A stretch of 64,000 nucleotides of DNA, taken from NCBI GenBank assembly GCA_016801885.1, contig CM028888.1, positions 18,399,170-18,463,169 of the forward strand, in the 5' to 3' direction. Below the pieces are notes generated by a model. It ran no database searches and was not told where the DNA came from. It saw only the letters and a program-made list of their open reading frames with translations. Position numbers and translations under genes: made by a program. The stretch comes from Toxotes chatareus. Taxonomy: Eukaryota; Chordata; Actinopteri; Toxotidae. This document shows, one piece after another, positions 13,301 through 27,400 of the stretch. The stretch's first letter is position 1, and every line of letters starts with the position of its first letter.

Positions 13301-16300
13301 AGACTTAAATGATTGTGGTGCTTTTGAAGCTTACTTTATGTCCATGTGCTTTGAAGTTTGAATGTGGATATGAACATTATAACTGTAGTTTTCCAGCGTA
13401 ATCCAACACTACATTTCTCATACTCTAACTGTCCCTCTGTCCCTATCTTTTTGTGTGTGTGATTGCGGTTTGTGCTTCCCTGGTGACAGTGTGGAAAGAA
13501 AAGACCCCTTGGCTGCACTGGCGCGGGAGTATGGAGGATCTAAGAGAAACGCTCTACTGAAGTGGTGCCAGAAGAAAACAGAAGGCTATCCGGTAGGGAT
13601 CAGAGGCCAGAGACCTCTTTCAAATACAAGGCGGGCTCCATTCACTTTCACAACCTGTTTGTCTCTGCATCTTTGTCTGACAGTTTTATTTTAGTCTCAC
13701 ACTCATCAGGTTCTCATTTAAAAGTGAGATGATAGCCCACCCCCCCTTCATTTTATATTGCACAGATGCAGTATTGGTCTGTCTGTGCCCTCAGGTTCAG
13801 TCAGGTTATTTCATTTTTTTTTTTTTCACCCGTCACTGAGGTGTTAGACTGTAGTGGCACATTACTGTGTTTGCAGACACACCATTCACCCACCTGTCAT
13901 CTCACTTGGGATATGAAATCACTGTGGCACAGAGGTAATGGAAACAATGAAGCAAAGCACTCAGTGTTACAGACGTGCCGGATTCATACGTGTGTGTATT
14001 TATAAAACCCGCCCTGTTTTCATGCATGTCCATTTGTTTATGCATTGTTTTTGTGCTGTGTTCCCATCTGTGTTCCCTGTGTCCATGGAGCCAAATGCTG
14101 ACAATCACCTGGCTTAGCTTCTCCCCCAATATCCAGTTTAAGGAGCCCATTAAGCCCAGTGGCATTAGAGATTTGCCTATGTAATCATCATGTTTTTGTG
14201 CCAGCATGCCAGTTAGCTAATGCTAAAATGCTTACCAGCAGGCAGACTGGTCCCAGCCTGCAAACTTTAGTTTAGGGGGAAGAGGAGCTGTTTCAGCCAT
14301 CTCAGCGTTGTCACAGAGGATTAATTAAGTTATAAACATAACTGACTCTGTTTCCGTCCTGCTCAGACTCAGTCTAACAGCTTGACTAAGTATAGAAAGG
14401 CGCATTTGATGTTAACTGCAAAAAATAGACCAAGCTTTCCCGATGATAAATGGCCTGAATAATTGGATGAGTTGTCAGATCAATAGTTCCTATTTCTCAG
14501 ATGCGGTGTTTCTCAGTGAACTTGAGTCACCCTTCCTTCACCTGAGGTTGGGTGTTTGATGGTCACACAGTGTGTGTGTGTTTGTAAAACACACACAGAA
14601 GATCCTCTGTGATGGAAACATCTGACCAGTTGAGATAAAATTGCTGCTGAACAACAGACAGTCTAAGATGGTGCAGCTGTATATAGACTGCCATGGCTCA
14701 AATTGTTTAGATTGTTTTAACACGGGCAGCAGGAGGGTGTCTAAAGTTACTGGCATGTAATGGAAGGTCACTGGCTTACTACCAATATCTGCTAATATAC
14801 ACCACCAAATGGGTGCTTGTGTAAAAAAGGCTGGGAACTTCCCAACAGAAGGTGCTACAGCAGAAACTAATGCATTTAATTAGGTTTATAGATAGAAGAA
14901 GAGGAACAAGTCTTTGATAAAACTTTCTTTTGAATGAACTGTGAAGTAATGGAGCTTATTCAAAAGGGCACAAAAAACAACTGGTGCAGCACAAATCTCC
15001 CGTTTACCTTATATAAATTCAAGTTTATGAAATCAAGTGTTAAAGGGGAAACAGTGGCTTAACAAAGTCAACCAGTCTGATGTCTTCAGGCAGTTCACCC
15101 TCATTAGAATTCTCTACACGCCTCCCTCTTGTGTAAGTTGCCTTGGGTATCAGCACCAAGCTAAAAGCCTTACATTCATTGGTGAAAGTAATACCACACT
15201 GTAAAAAATACTCAGTTACAAGTAGAAATACTATCAGCAAAAATAGTTAGTGTATCAAAAATAAAAGTATTCATTCTGCAGAATCTCCCCTTTCTGTTAT
15301 GTTTTTAGAGCCATGCTCGAATGTGTAATGAACATTTTAATGTTCCTGCTGGTCAATGCGGAGCTAATTTTAACTACTTTATGTCCTGTTGTGTATAGTT
15401 ATAATGTACAAAGTATCATCATATTTTATTTGTCGATTAAATCTTACTCTGCGAAGTAGCCAGTAACTGTAGCTGTCAAATAAATGTAGTGGAGTGAAAA
15501 GTATAAATTAGTTAAGCATAAGTAGCTTGAAACTGTACCGAAGTATAGTACATGTGTAATTGTACTTAGTTACTTTTCACTGCTTAAATGTAAAACCCAT
15601 ATGGAATTGCAAATCCCAGTTCAGTTCAGGACAGTGGGGTCCAGCAACACAAAACCCTTTATAGAGCCTTATTCCCATTGGTGTGGATTTAACTATGGAA
15701 CCTGTGATCCCTTCTCACAAAGGGCTTAGTAACACAGTGTGATTATTTGCAAGTATCAGGAATGCAGTAAGAAGATTTGGCTGCTAGGAGTGTTTCAGTC
15801 TGTGGCATAATCAGTCCCCTCCTGGAGTAACTGTTCTTGGTTCGAGCTGTGATCCTTTGTGTTTGTGCGTTTCCTTCATGTGTACCATGTGCCTGACCTG
15901 TAATTGGATTCATTCACGGACTATTGGGCATTTAACCTTAACCTAAATGTCTATTTATAGAACAACTGTGATAGCTCTACACTGTACTGCCTTAGGTGCA
16001 TTTGATATGAGGCATATCCGTTCAAATGTCTGATGAATATCTGTTTTCAGCCAACGCCCAGCTTTTCTCAGATATGTTCAGAGTAAATATTCTGTTTTTC
16101 TAAAGGAAATAGAAACAAAAAGATTTTTGTAACTGTCCATCAGGCCACAGAACTTCCAAGGAACTTCTCAACATAATGAAATATACTAAAGCACAAAATG
16201 TGGGGTACACTGTACTGAGAAGTAAAAGAGTTAAAGATTCACTTTGAGACATCTGATATGTAGATCGAGCAAACGTTTCTGCAGCTTAGATTCAGGACAA

Positions 16301-19300
16301 TTTCCCAGATATTTTGTACATTTGGTGTTTAACTTTGGTTTCTCAGCAGAGATTTATGAGAATGGATGTTATTTGCCTCTTGAGCTTTCTCATTCTTCTG
16401 GTGAATTCCTCTACCTTCCACAGGGATTTCTGTTTTCAAGGACACATGAACATGGACTGTATGTTTGCGCATGTGACATATAGTTTCCACATCAGTTACA
16501 CTAAATTAAGTTCTCTGTGCCAGAAAATCTGTGACCGCAGGCCCCTCTTGAGTCTTGTGGCAAACTAAGGGAAAAGGTTACTGTCAGAGGACGTGTTGCG
16601 CTTCAGATGTCTGGTGAAAGGTCACGCTGCTCCAGTGTTATGAGGCCTGTGTCCACAAGGACGCCACTAAGCACATACCTAAGGTCCAGACACGCTGACT
16701 GATCTGTCATACAGTTTGTAGCTCTAGGACAGGAAGGCACAGGGACCTCTGGGTTACAACCACATCCAGGTTGATCATTTTTCCCTGTAATGCTCTGATA
16801 AAGGTTAGTGAGGCTTAATTTTATCAATACATCCACATTCATTTTGCTGGCCCTCTCTTCTCTACTTTGGACTAAGGTCAAAGAGCTAATAACTCAATAC
16901 TAATTGGCTCTTTAGTATAGAGTCACCCAGCTGTAATTTATGTTGGCCACTTCGGTCTACATAATTAGTGGTCACTTTGAAGAGGCAGCTATGACCATCT
17001 GTTCACTTTCCAAGCTCTCTCGTTTCCAAACAGTGGAGTCAGGAAACAAGCTCTTATATCATGTTCTTCTGCCAGAGCGAGGCCAGAAAAGCCGCTGTGT
17101 GCGACGAGAACAAAGCCAATGGGAGGGTCAGCCCCGTGCCAGTTGTTATTACAGTCCCATTGTTGTCGAACCTTTTGGTCGAACAGCAGCCTAATTAAAG
17201 TGAAACAGAAAACGGGAGCCATTGTAAGCATGTCGGGAGATTATTTGATGTTAAGGCGCACATTAAATCTCTGTGATTATAGCTGGACTCAAAGCCCAAT
17301 GTCACACTTAGCCTGTTGACTGTGATCAATAAAGGAACGAGAGAGAGAGAGAGAAGTGCTCGTGATCATGACACGGAGAAGGTGAAATCAGATGCATGAT
17401 GGGCTTAAAAGAGCCTTGAAACATTGTTCTATATGGTGTAACCTGGTTTTGCAAATGCATGTTGTTCGGTTTTTTTAATGGATATAGGTGGCATTCAGAA
17501 GCGTTACCATGGCCTACGTGCCAAATCATGCATCCAGCTGAGTCTTGTGTGTGTCTATGTAAGGACCTGTGTGTATGTGTTGGTGTGCACGTGTCTGTAA
17601 TATGGATCTTGTCTCTCTGGAGACACTGTGTCAGCTAACGTGTTTAGAGAAAGAAAAGGGAAGACATGGCAAATTACATGCATGTAAACGCACACACACC
17701 TCAGAATAGCTGATGGCTGTGCTATCACCATGGAGAGGAGATCTTGAACCCCTGAGGGAAAATGCGATGTGTGAAGGGGTGTGCTTAGCCACCACGTACA
17801 GGTCCTAAGAGCAGCTGAATACCTGACCTGTGTTTAACTCTCAGTGGAGGAGGAGATGTGAGCCCAGACAGGCTCCATCACACCTCAAATGTCAGATTCT
17901 GGGAAGCACAGATCGATCAGTGAAGACCTTAAGCTGGCTCTGATTGACTCTGCCCTGTGGGAGAGAGTGAAGCGGCCTCTCACCGGAAATTAGTATTCAC
18001 ATGGGATGCTGTGCACCTCAGCACTGAACTGGACTTGAAACACAAGACCACTTCTATCCAACTTCTGTTACGCTGGTTTTCGAGGCAGTTTGTAAGATCT
18101 GATTCTAATAAATAACAAATAAGAGTGTGTTACTGTACAAACCACACTCTGAAACTGCCTGTTTAGTGTTTTCTGTGTGTGTGTAACTGCTCTCCATCTC
18201 AAAGTCTTTACATTGCTTGAATGGATGTTGTGGTTGGACAGCAACCAGACTACAATAAGCTGCGAGCCCGAAGCCAGCTGGACCATTTTCAGAAGTTATC
18301 AGAAGCAAAATCTGTTATTTCTGTGTAAAAGCTTTTGATATACACTGTGAATCCTTCTACCTTAATTGCAAAATTTCAACACAGCTGTTATGTTTAAAAG
18401 CAAAATGTTTGCTTGTCGTGGCTGCAGTTTTTGGGCCACGCTCAGTGAGCAGAGGCTTTCTTGAATGTCTTGTGTGTTGGAAAACACTCTAGCTTCCTGC
18501 TGTATATTTATCAGGCTCTTTGATATCTTAATTTAGGACAGCTCCGGACACTTTTTAAACTTTTTTTTTTCTCAATTAACCAAAGAAGCCAAACAAAAAT
18601 AAATGTACTGTTTGTTCAAGATGGGAACAATGAGCAAAGGCTCAGAACATTAGGCTCAGCTGGGCCTGACAGAGCACAGGTCATCCGGCTTCGTCTGGGA
18701 AACTCACAAACACACACACTCGCACACACACAAAGGCACTGAAGAGACAGGAATGGACCCCCAGGCGAGTGTGGAATGGAGGTCAGACATCGAGGAGAGG
18801 AAGAGAGTTAGAGTTCAAAGATTAGCCATTACTGTAAGTTCTAATAATGTCGTATTAATAGTATTAACAGTAATAGTACTTTGAGTGAGATCATCAGCAT
18901 GAAATAACATATTGCAGTTAATCATAGTAGAGGGGCTCACTCCAGTTGAAAATGGTTGGAATATCTTAAATATATGTTTGAAAGACATTGTTTTTTAATT
19001 CCTTAAATCATCTATAATCATAATTTCCGAATGCTGATCATGATATACAGGTCAAAACTGTGTAGAAATTGGAAAACGAAAAGCCACAAGGACGTCTGGG
19101 CTTGTATGCAAAAAATAAAACAAACAGCACACATTCAACAGCCGTTGACATCTGGTTAGTGGTTATTAAATTCACTTGGCTTGACTAAGAGCAACAGCTG
19201 ACTACTCGCAAAAATAACAATGGGAACACTGTGACATTATGAGAAAGATGCCTATCTGACTTTGACTTAGATGAGAAGATGATATCCTGTATAGAGAAAA

Positions 19301-21442
19301 GTCCAGGATGTGTTCATCTAGAGTTACTCTTCCTTTATGAGATGAGTAACTCTTGGGGGGGTGTAGTTTTCCACCACATATTTGAAGTGGATCACAGTTC
19401 ATGTTAATACACTGTATATGAAAAAGAGATAATACCAACCAAATGGAGCACACTTTATTATATCTTACAGAATGTGTCCATTAAATCGTATGTAGAGACA
19501 AGCTGAATCTGTGGAGAGCAGCTCTGCCCAGCTCCACCAGCTCTGTGAACTTTCCTGTTGCCCTCTCTTTATCTCATGGCTGTGACTCACTGCAGGGTGA
19601 GCGTTACCCCCCTTTCTCATCTTTGTCTCTCCATTTCTAACTTTCTTTTCTCTAACCACCTTCTTCTCCTCTGTTCTTGCTTGCTCTCCTTCTTTCGCTC
19701 ATTTTTGTTTTGGTTTATTTCTCACATATTCCTGCTTGTTTGTCTTCTCCTTCGTGCCATATTCACTCAGTTGAGCTGGGGTAGAGAGATTCTGTGACAG
19801 GAAATACACTGAGGCAAGTTCATCAGTCACACGACGCTCTCAGACATGATGTTGCCTTTCAGCCTTTAGACTGATGGATTTTAACAAACTGTGCAATGTC
19901 TGTGTGTCCCTGTGTCCCTAGCTGCTTGTTGTGCGTTGCATTGTGGTTTGGTGTTTTTAAGTTCTTGATCTATGAGTAAGAGCTCAGTATTGTAATAATG
20001 GCACAGTGACATCAAGTGCCATGAAGGAATGACCGCACAGGGGGCTTCAATCCCTGCTACTAACTTGACAGCACTCCAGCTTCATTTACATGTGGCAACA
20101 GAGACCACACACACACACCTTCTGTTGATGCACACAATGCGAGGCTGCTGTCTGTGTGTTGTTCAGTGCCTGGCTCGTGTCCAATTTGTCTAAATGGTTT
20201 TCAGCAGAGAGGATATGTTGTCCAGGCTGGATACGACACATCCTTGGCCACTGATGTCCTCTGCAGCAGCAGTCACACGTTTGGCTTAAATGAAGAGTCA
20301 GTAAATGGTTTAGTTGATCTACAGAAAAACAATCATCATAATTATCTTTTTAAGTTTTTCAGTTAAAAATGTTTAATTCAGCTTCTCCACTGTGACTGTT
20401 TTCTGCTTCTCTGTGTTTTATGTCTTGGGATTTTGGATTGCTTGTCGGACAAAACAAAATATTTGAAAACAACAACAACTTGGTGTTTGGGAAATTGTTC
20501 TGGACATTTTTCACTTATTTCTCACTCAATAGTCTGTGACTAGAGCTGTCAGTTGCAGCTCTAGTCACATTTTCTTTTGTGAGCTCTGTAAAAAGTGACA
20601 TTACATTAAACAAACAAAAACAGACCAATTTTCCACCACCTTTTCCTCTCAGAGCAGTTTCTACAGTAGCTGTAAACAACCTGCTTTTTTTGTGACATTG
20701 CCAAGATGTTTCAAATAAGCTGGGTGATTATTTTTATTATTATGGTGTGGCCCATGAAAGGGCTCAGAATCAGTGCTGTAGCTTGGAGCCATCCAAGGCT
20801 TTATAGGATAGGAGTTATAAATGTGACATGCCTGTGTCTGCATGTCATCAATGGATGTAAATTTCCAAGTTCATTTTCACCCATAATTTCACTCCTGATG
20901 TTATCATAGATCTTATCTGATCTTCAGTTGGAGTCGGGACAAAGAAAATGTACACAGGTCAGCTTCCTTTTTTTTTTTTTCCTCTGTTCAGTCCTCTCTC
21001 TGTACAATCCCCTGCTTCTCTCTCATACTCTCTTTCCCTGAGCCCTAAAAAGCGACGGCTCGGCCTTTTGTGCCGAGCGAGACGCTTCCTGTCGCTTGAT
21101 GCTGTGTTTGCTTTTCTGAGCCGGCTCCCAGAGAGCTGTTGTTGTCCGCTGCTGTTTTAGCATTCATGCTTCTCCCCTCTCTTTCTGCCCTGAACGAACT
21201 CCGACACCCAACCCCCTTCCTCTCCCACTCCCACCCTGAACTCGAACATACCTACCATCCCTTTCCTGGATTAGGACATGTGCTCTCCTTAGACCACCCC
21301 AGCAGTCAGACACACACTATCACACACATACACAAACTGCCCCATACAGTCTTTCTTATCAGCTTATTTGTCTTTGTCTATCTGAGTCTCAGTCTCTCTG
21401 GGGTCTGACTGACCCTCTATCAGTCCATATATACATATATAT

Positions 21443-21478
<36 letters not shown>

Positions 21479-24400
21479 ATACGTTACAGACACACAGTGC
21501 TGCTAGTGGGCCTGCTGAGCCAGCTAAGAGAGAGAAGGGGGGAGTTATGAGAGGAATGTGGGCTGACATGACTGCACAGGTCTACCCTCCAGACATAATA
21601 GACGGGCAGTGACTGATGGAGAGAAGACTTGTGCATTCAAAAACTTTCAGCCTCAGTTATACCATCAAAGACTATGGATTAAAATTGGATTACCTCAGTG
21701 TATTCGGCAGCAGAGAAATCCGTCCATGGGAGTGATCTAAAGCTGTACTGTTCAAAGTGGTAGATAATGATAGGGAGTCTTTTGAAAATAGGTTTGATTG
21801 GTGATTAGTTGATGTGACTGTTTGGGTGATTCTTGATCTCAAAACCTGGTCCTAGGATAGTGTATTGTGTTTGGGTTCATTCAGAAGAGACCGCTGCTCC
21901 CTAAGATGTGAGACTGATATTACCTGTCAGTAACAACAAACCAACATGCCACTTTTTGGGTCTGAGACTGGACATGTCTCAGTCCCACAGGTGGTTTCTC
22001 TCTAAGGCTGATCTGCCTCTCACCTAGAAACTGAGATAACCGCCGTCCATAACGCCAAAGCAGATGAATGAAGGCAATTAGAAATGACAAATTTGTCAAC
22101 AGTTTGTCGGAGCTCAGGGAATATTCATTACTGCAGTGACTTAAAGCTGCAATTTTTAATTCTTGTCCTCAGGACCCAGAGTTCTGCTGTTTTTCTGTCC
22201 TATCAGGTAGTTAATTACATTCACCTGGCGTCACATGTATGGATCACTCCCTGATTAGATTTATAGAATGAACATCATCAGGGCTGCGGTCCTCAGGGCG
22301 AGGACTGAAGACCACTGGCTTAGAGCAACAGTAAACAAACACATGGCCACATGTCCAATCTTTAGCATCTCACTGGAGCTAATGCTCTATGTACAGACAC
22401 ACAGATGTACCCAAAGAGATTTAATGCAGTGCTTTATCCCAAGCAACAAAAAAAAACAATCTCATACCTTTTTAACAAGTCTTAAACAGCTGCACATTTA
22501 ACTTTGTTGTTGTTTTATAGCTTTCAGTGTTTTTTTTTGCAGTACAGTAACAGTACAGCAGGACTTCTTGTCTCATCTGGACAGACATAAATCTGTTCCC
22601 AGCTGGAGCCTGCAAAGGCTGTATGCGCCTAAATATCCAGAATATTAATGAAGAAGCAGTTTTAAGCAAACAGGGAATTTCACTATGTACACACTGCACA
22701 AGTGGCTGGAGGGATAGCAGTGTCCACCACTTTAGTTCAGACTGAAATATTTCAACTACTACATGTCGGCTTTTCAGGCTTTGAGTATCTCCACTTGTAC
22801 TCCATGGACCTGTATCACAGTACCGTAACTTGCCCAGATTCAGTGTGTAAATGGGTATAAGTGTGGGAATAGTATGGAGGCCTACGAAGCCTCACAGACA
22901 CATACCCATGACTCAGGAGAGTCTCCCCAGCTGTGAACCCCATTCCCAAAGCTCATGCGAAGGATAAAAGAGGAAGACACCGGAAATAATATCCATCCAA
23001 CAGGGAGCCTGCAACGGCAAACAATGGCCTGGAGGAAGTCTTTCCTCCGAGCTTTCCACTCTTATCTGACCCTGAATATGTTGCATACCATGTATGAGGT
23101 GACAATGCTCTGTGAATCACATACACACACAAAAATACAACAGACTGGACGTGCTGCTATGCATGTTCATCACCCAGAGGAGAGATCAGAGAATATTGGA
23201 GGCTTAAAGGGAATCTAAGAAGGAGATCCTCCTAATATCCTCTAAAGGAAACACAACCAGGTATTAATGGACTCTGAAAGACCCAGAACAGCAAACAGAA
23301 ACATAAAATTTTACGTTCATGTTGTTTCCTGTGGTTCTATGACTTGTGGCTTTTTTCATGGCCCTCTCATGTTGTCAAGAGGCTATTAGCTCTCCCACCC
23401 AAATTACAGCCACTTTCAGCTCATTATCATTGTGTGATATTGATTTTGGTTTGTTTGTGACTTGTATGTTTTTTTTTCTTTGCCCTTTTTTTTAAATCCC
23501 TCTACAGAATATTGACGTGACTAACTTCAGCAGCAGTTGGAGTGACGGCCTGGCTTTCTGTGCCCTGTTGCACACGTATCTGCCTGCCCACATCCCTTAC
23601 CAGGAGCTCATCAGTCAAGATAAGGTAGAAAACTACAGGAAGACCACACACACACGCACGCACACTCACTCACTCACTCACTGAAGTACGATACTCAGGT
23701 CCGCATCCAGTCTCAACAGGTAGGCGAGTGCTTCACCAGCAATTGATCAAACTAATAACACTAAACTGATCAGAAATCAGTGTATTTATAGAGAGGACAC
23801 ACTTCATGCACAAACTCTCTCTCCTCAGACCCTGAAAGTTTTTCTCTCCACATTAACTGTGGCCTCCGTATCCAAATGCTAGCATGGTTGCATACTTGGA
23901 TTCCATCATCACTGGGTCGTGACCCACACAAGCTCATGCATACATCCATATATGAGCAAATCTGTGGTTTCGTGTCAGTTTGTACCAGTATAGAAAGGCT
24001 CACATGTACTGCACACTGATCACCAATTGCCACAAAGGTTACTTCAACACTTTGTGACTGAATGCTTTGCTGAGAAAATCTTCTCGTCATTAGGATATTT
24101 CTCTTTCAGATCTCGAGCATGAATTGAAAGAAGGCAGTTGCTTTTGCCTAGTAAAGTGACTCGTTCACAGCAGCTCGGCAAACCTTAGTCTGCTCCATTT
24201 TTTAATTTCCTCAGTTTTTTTATATAATGTGAATGTCTTCTCAGATTCAGGACTGGAGCAAACAAACTGTATGTTCAGCCTGTTGTTGTCCTCTCCTGGA
24301 CTTAGACTTGCAGAATTGTGTCAGAAAATACCACACATTAATCCACAATAAGTTGTTTGTGGAAAGTGGGAACCTATAAACTGAAAATGGCCTGCTTATA

Positions 24401-27400
24401 CAGTGTAGGTCTGAAAGATGCATGTTTGCCAGGAGGCAAATAAAAACCCCAGTGATGCTTTGAAACTATTTTGCCAGGAGTCATTTTTTCCACCACTAAG
24501 CTGCACGTTACAGACTTCTTTATGAAGTTGTATACATTTTATAGTTCTGCCATATTGTCCATGCAGCATTAAATAACAGCCTAAAGATGAATTATGAATG
24601 TAGCATTTGTGTACTCACACTGTACGTGATCCTGAGCACAGGGCATTAGCTATATCTCGATGTTGACAGGTCTGTAATGTGGACTTGCAGGTGGTATATA
24701 CAGTAACTTGGCAAACAATATGGTTCCTCTCTGGGGACTGTACGCCTTTCAACCCGCTACAGTGTTAAAACAATAGACAAACACCTCTGACCAGGCCTAA
24801 CACATCCTACGTGACAAATTAGTCATGTAGGCGTGCGCACACGGTCGTGTTGGTGTGAAAGTGTAACATTAAGCTGATGACAGAGACATTGCGCAGACCA
24901 TCCCCCTGAATAATTCAATAGACATGTGTTGGCTTTAATAACTCTTGGTGAGTGACTTTCCCCGAGGCCCAAACACCCAACCTCTTCCCAGTATAATCTG
25001 CCCTTCCAGTAATCCCATTATTTGGCCTTGGCCGTTTATCATAGATGTTTTTTTAAGAAAACAGTGTTGTAGGTGGAGTTTTTTTGAGGTGAAACAGGGG
25101 AAATTAGTTTTTCCACATAGCAGTCTACAGCTACAGAGCTAATTATTAAGAATTCATAATTTATTAGTTCATTATTCCAGCTGTGTTGATGTCTACAGGG
25201 AGTTAATATGACGTATTAGTTGTGGGTGTCACGATTAGCGTCTCAGGGACCTGCACTCACTTTTCAACAGGTGGGAAAAAATTGAACTTTAGGAAGAGAG
25301 AGGCTATGTTGTTGAGTTCAGGTTTCCAAAAACAGTGCTCACATATAAGGAGAGTTTGTGTTTTGCTCTTAAGTTGGAAATTCATCACTTCTTTTCTGCA
25401 GAGAAATGATATCACTCGTTTCATAAGGGGAATCAGGCTAAATCTGCAGGGATTTAATTCATGAAGATGTTGATCAGGCTCACAGACAGGTCTGTTTTTA
25501 CAGAGAGATTTTGTCCAGTATAGCTTTACACTTATCAAATAAACATAGGGGATATTATAATATACAAAAATGCTCAAACAAACAAGCAAAGGCTTACATG
25601 CATTTTAGACCATCTCTGGGGTGTTTGTAGGGGTTTATAAATGTGTTTGTGGGCTTATTGTTGCTGTTTGAACCTCCATGTGTGGCACTGCATGACGTCG
25701 TGCAGGGAGTTTCAGTGTCTCAACACCCGGTGGTTTGTTTTTCTTCAGGTCCGGAATCTGACCCTGGCTTTCCAGGCCGCCGAGAGCATTGGCATCAAAC
25801 CCTCCCTGGTGAGTTGAGCTGCCACAGATCTCACACACACACAGATAACACACAGGGAGCATTTGATTAGACAAATTGGAAACAGTACACTTTGATTTGC
25901 TAAACTTTCAGGATGTGAAGCCTCAGCACACAGATGTCCTACAACCATTTTATTGGACCATATTTCCTCCTGACAGTCTTGTGCTTAACTGTCATTTCAG
26001 TTACTGAGTCCTGTATTTCTGGTTAGCCTTCAGCCTGTGTTCCTGTACAGTGCATTGGAAATCTATGACACTTTAATTCCACAGGAAAGCTAACCTAACA
26101 CGTAATTCAGATATAATTTGACTTTGATTAGCTTAGTTGGTTTGTGAAAACATTATCTGCTCCCCTCGGAAATGGAGGAGTATCAACCAGCTGCTCCACA
26201 GATGTATTCAGACTGTGAGAGCACTTTTTTTTTTTTTTTTTTTAGCCATGGTGTCAACAGAGTCACTTTCATTTTTGGGAAATAATACATTTATTCACAT
26301 TCTTGCCAAGAGTGAGATGAGCCATAGATGCCGCTCTCATATCTGTCCATTACATATGAAGCTAACACCTGGAGATGATTAGCCTGTCTTCGCTGTAAAG
26401 ACTGGAAGCAGCTAGCTTAACAACATTTAACAAGATTAAGAATCTACAGCCTGTGAGGCTGTACTTGGACACAGTTGCGCTTTGAGCTAAATGCTAATGT
26501 CAGCATGCTCACAATGGCAACGCTAACATCGCCGATAATATTGTTAGATGAGGTTTAGCAGGTACAGTACTTGCCATGTTCATCATCATTTAGCCAGTTA
26601 GCATGCTAAGAATTGGTAATTAGCACTGAACCCAGTGGGCCAGAGAATTGGACAAATTTTGACCTGATTGTGGCTCTAAATTAAAAGTTAAGGGCCCATT
26701 AAAAGTACCTGCAGTTCATCCTGAGAGGACATGAATGTCTGTGCCAAATTCCATGGCAATCCTTTCAAACATTGCAGGGATTTTTTGATCTGGACCAAAG
26801 TCGTCAGACCAGTGGTCTGAACCGACCCTACAGAGAGACCACTGTGATCCCTAGTCTTACTGCTTGCATGGCTAATAAAATCCATACCTGTGGTTTTACT
26901 GGGGATAATGTGCTGGACTCTTTGTTCATTGGGCAAAATCACTTTGTAGAGTCTCACATTTACAACAAAACACAACCATAAACAGAAATTCAAAAATCTT
27001 TCATGTGAAATAAGAAATACATCTAACAGTTTAAACGTTGGCAGTAGTGTGTTCTTGTAGGATCCCATCACTCATAGTAAGAGACTGATTGCAAAAAAAA
27101 AAGTTTGCAGGATGAAATCAGGTGATGTTTTGGGGATAAATCCTGACTCATTTGTCTTATTTAAAACAGTCACTTTGCTGCCTTGAGGTCATAGATGTTA
27201 GAAACTGTTGTTCATAAAAACACATCTCCATCGCACAAACGCACACATCCCTTCATGTTTTTACCCTTCCCTGCTTCCGTTTACTGTTTATTTTAATTCT
27301 GATATGAATACACATATCACTGCCCATAAGGATGTGGACACTAAACAGTTTAATTCTGACCAGGTCAAGTGAATTCCTCACACACACAACTTCCAGGAAA

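Larger units (their letters stand above)
13593..23507 (+). other. large specc1 intron splitting the CH domain
   Basis: 9,915 bp with no coding exon found. It holds a dispersed repeat (15190-15590), a GA run (17340-17353), a GT microsatellite (21445-21477), a short MITE-like repeat (22160-22322) and a perfect small hairpin (20535-20569). Several stretches of balanced-composition sequence (14080-14340, 17030-17300, 17860-18010) look like possible conserved non-coding elements. Confidence 0.6.

Noticed and set aside
20535..20569. MicroRNA precursor
   Set aside because: The stem is only 14 bp, too short for Drosha/Dicer processing; the same reasoning applies to the 18 bp stem at 60556-60602.
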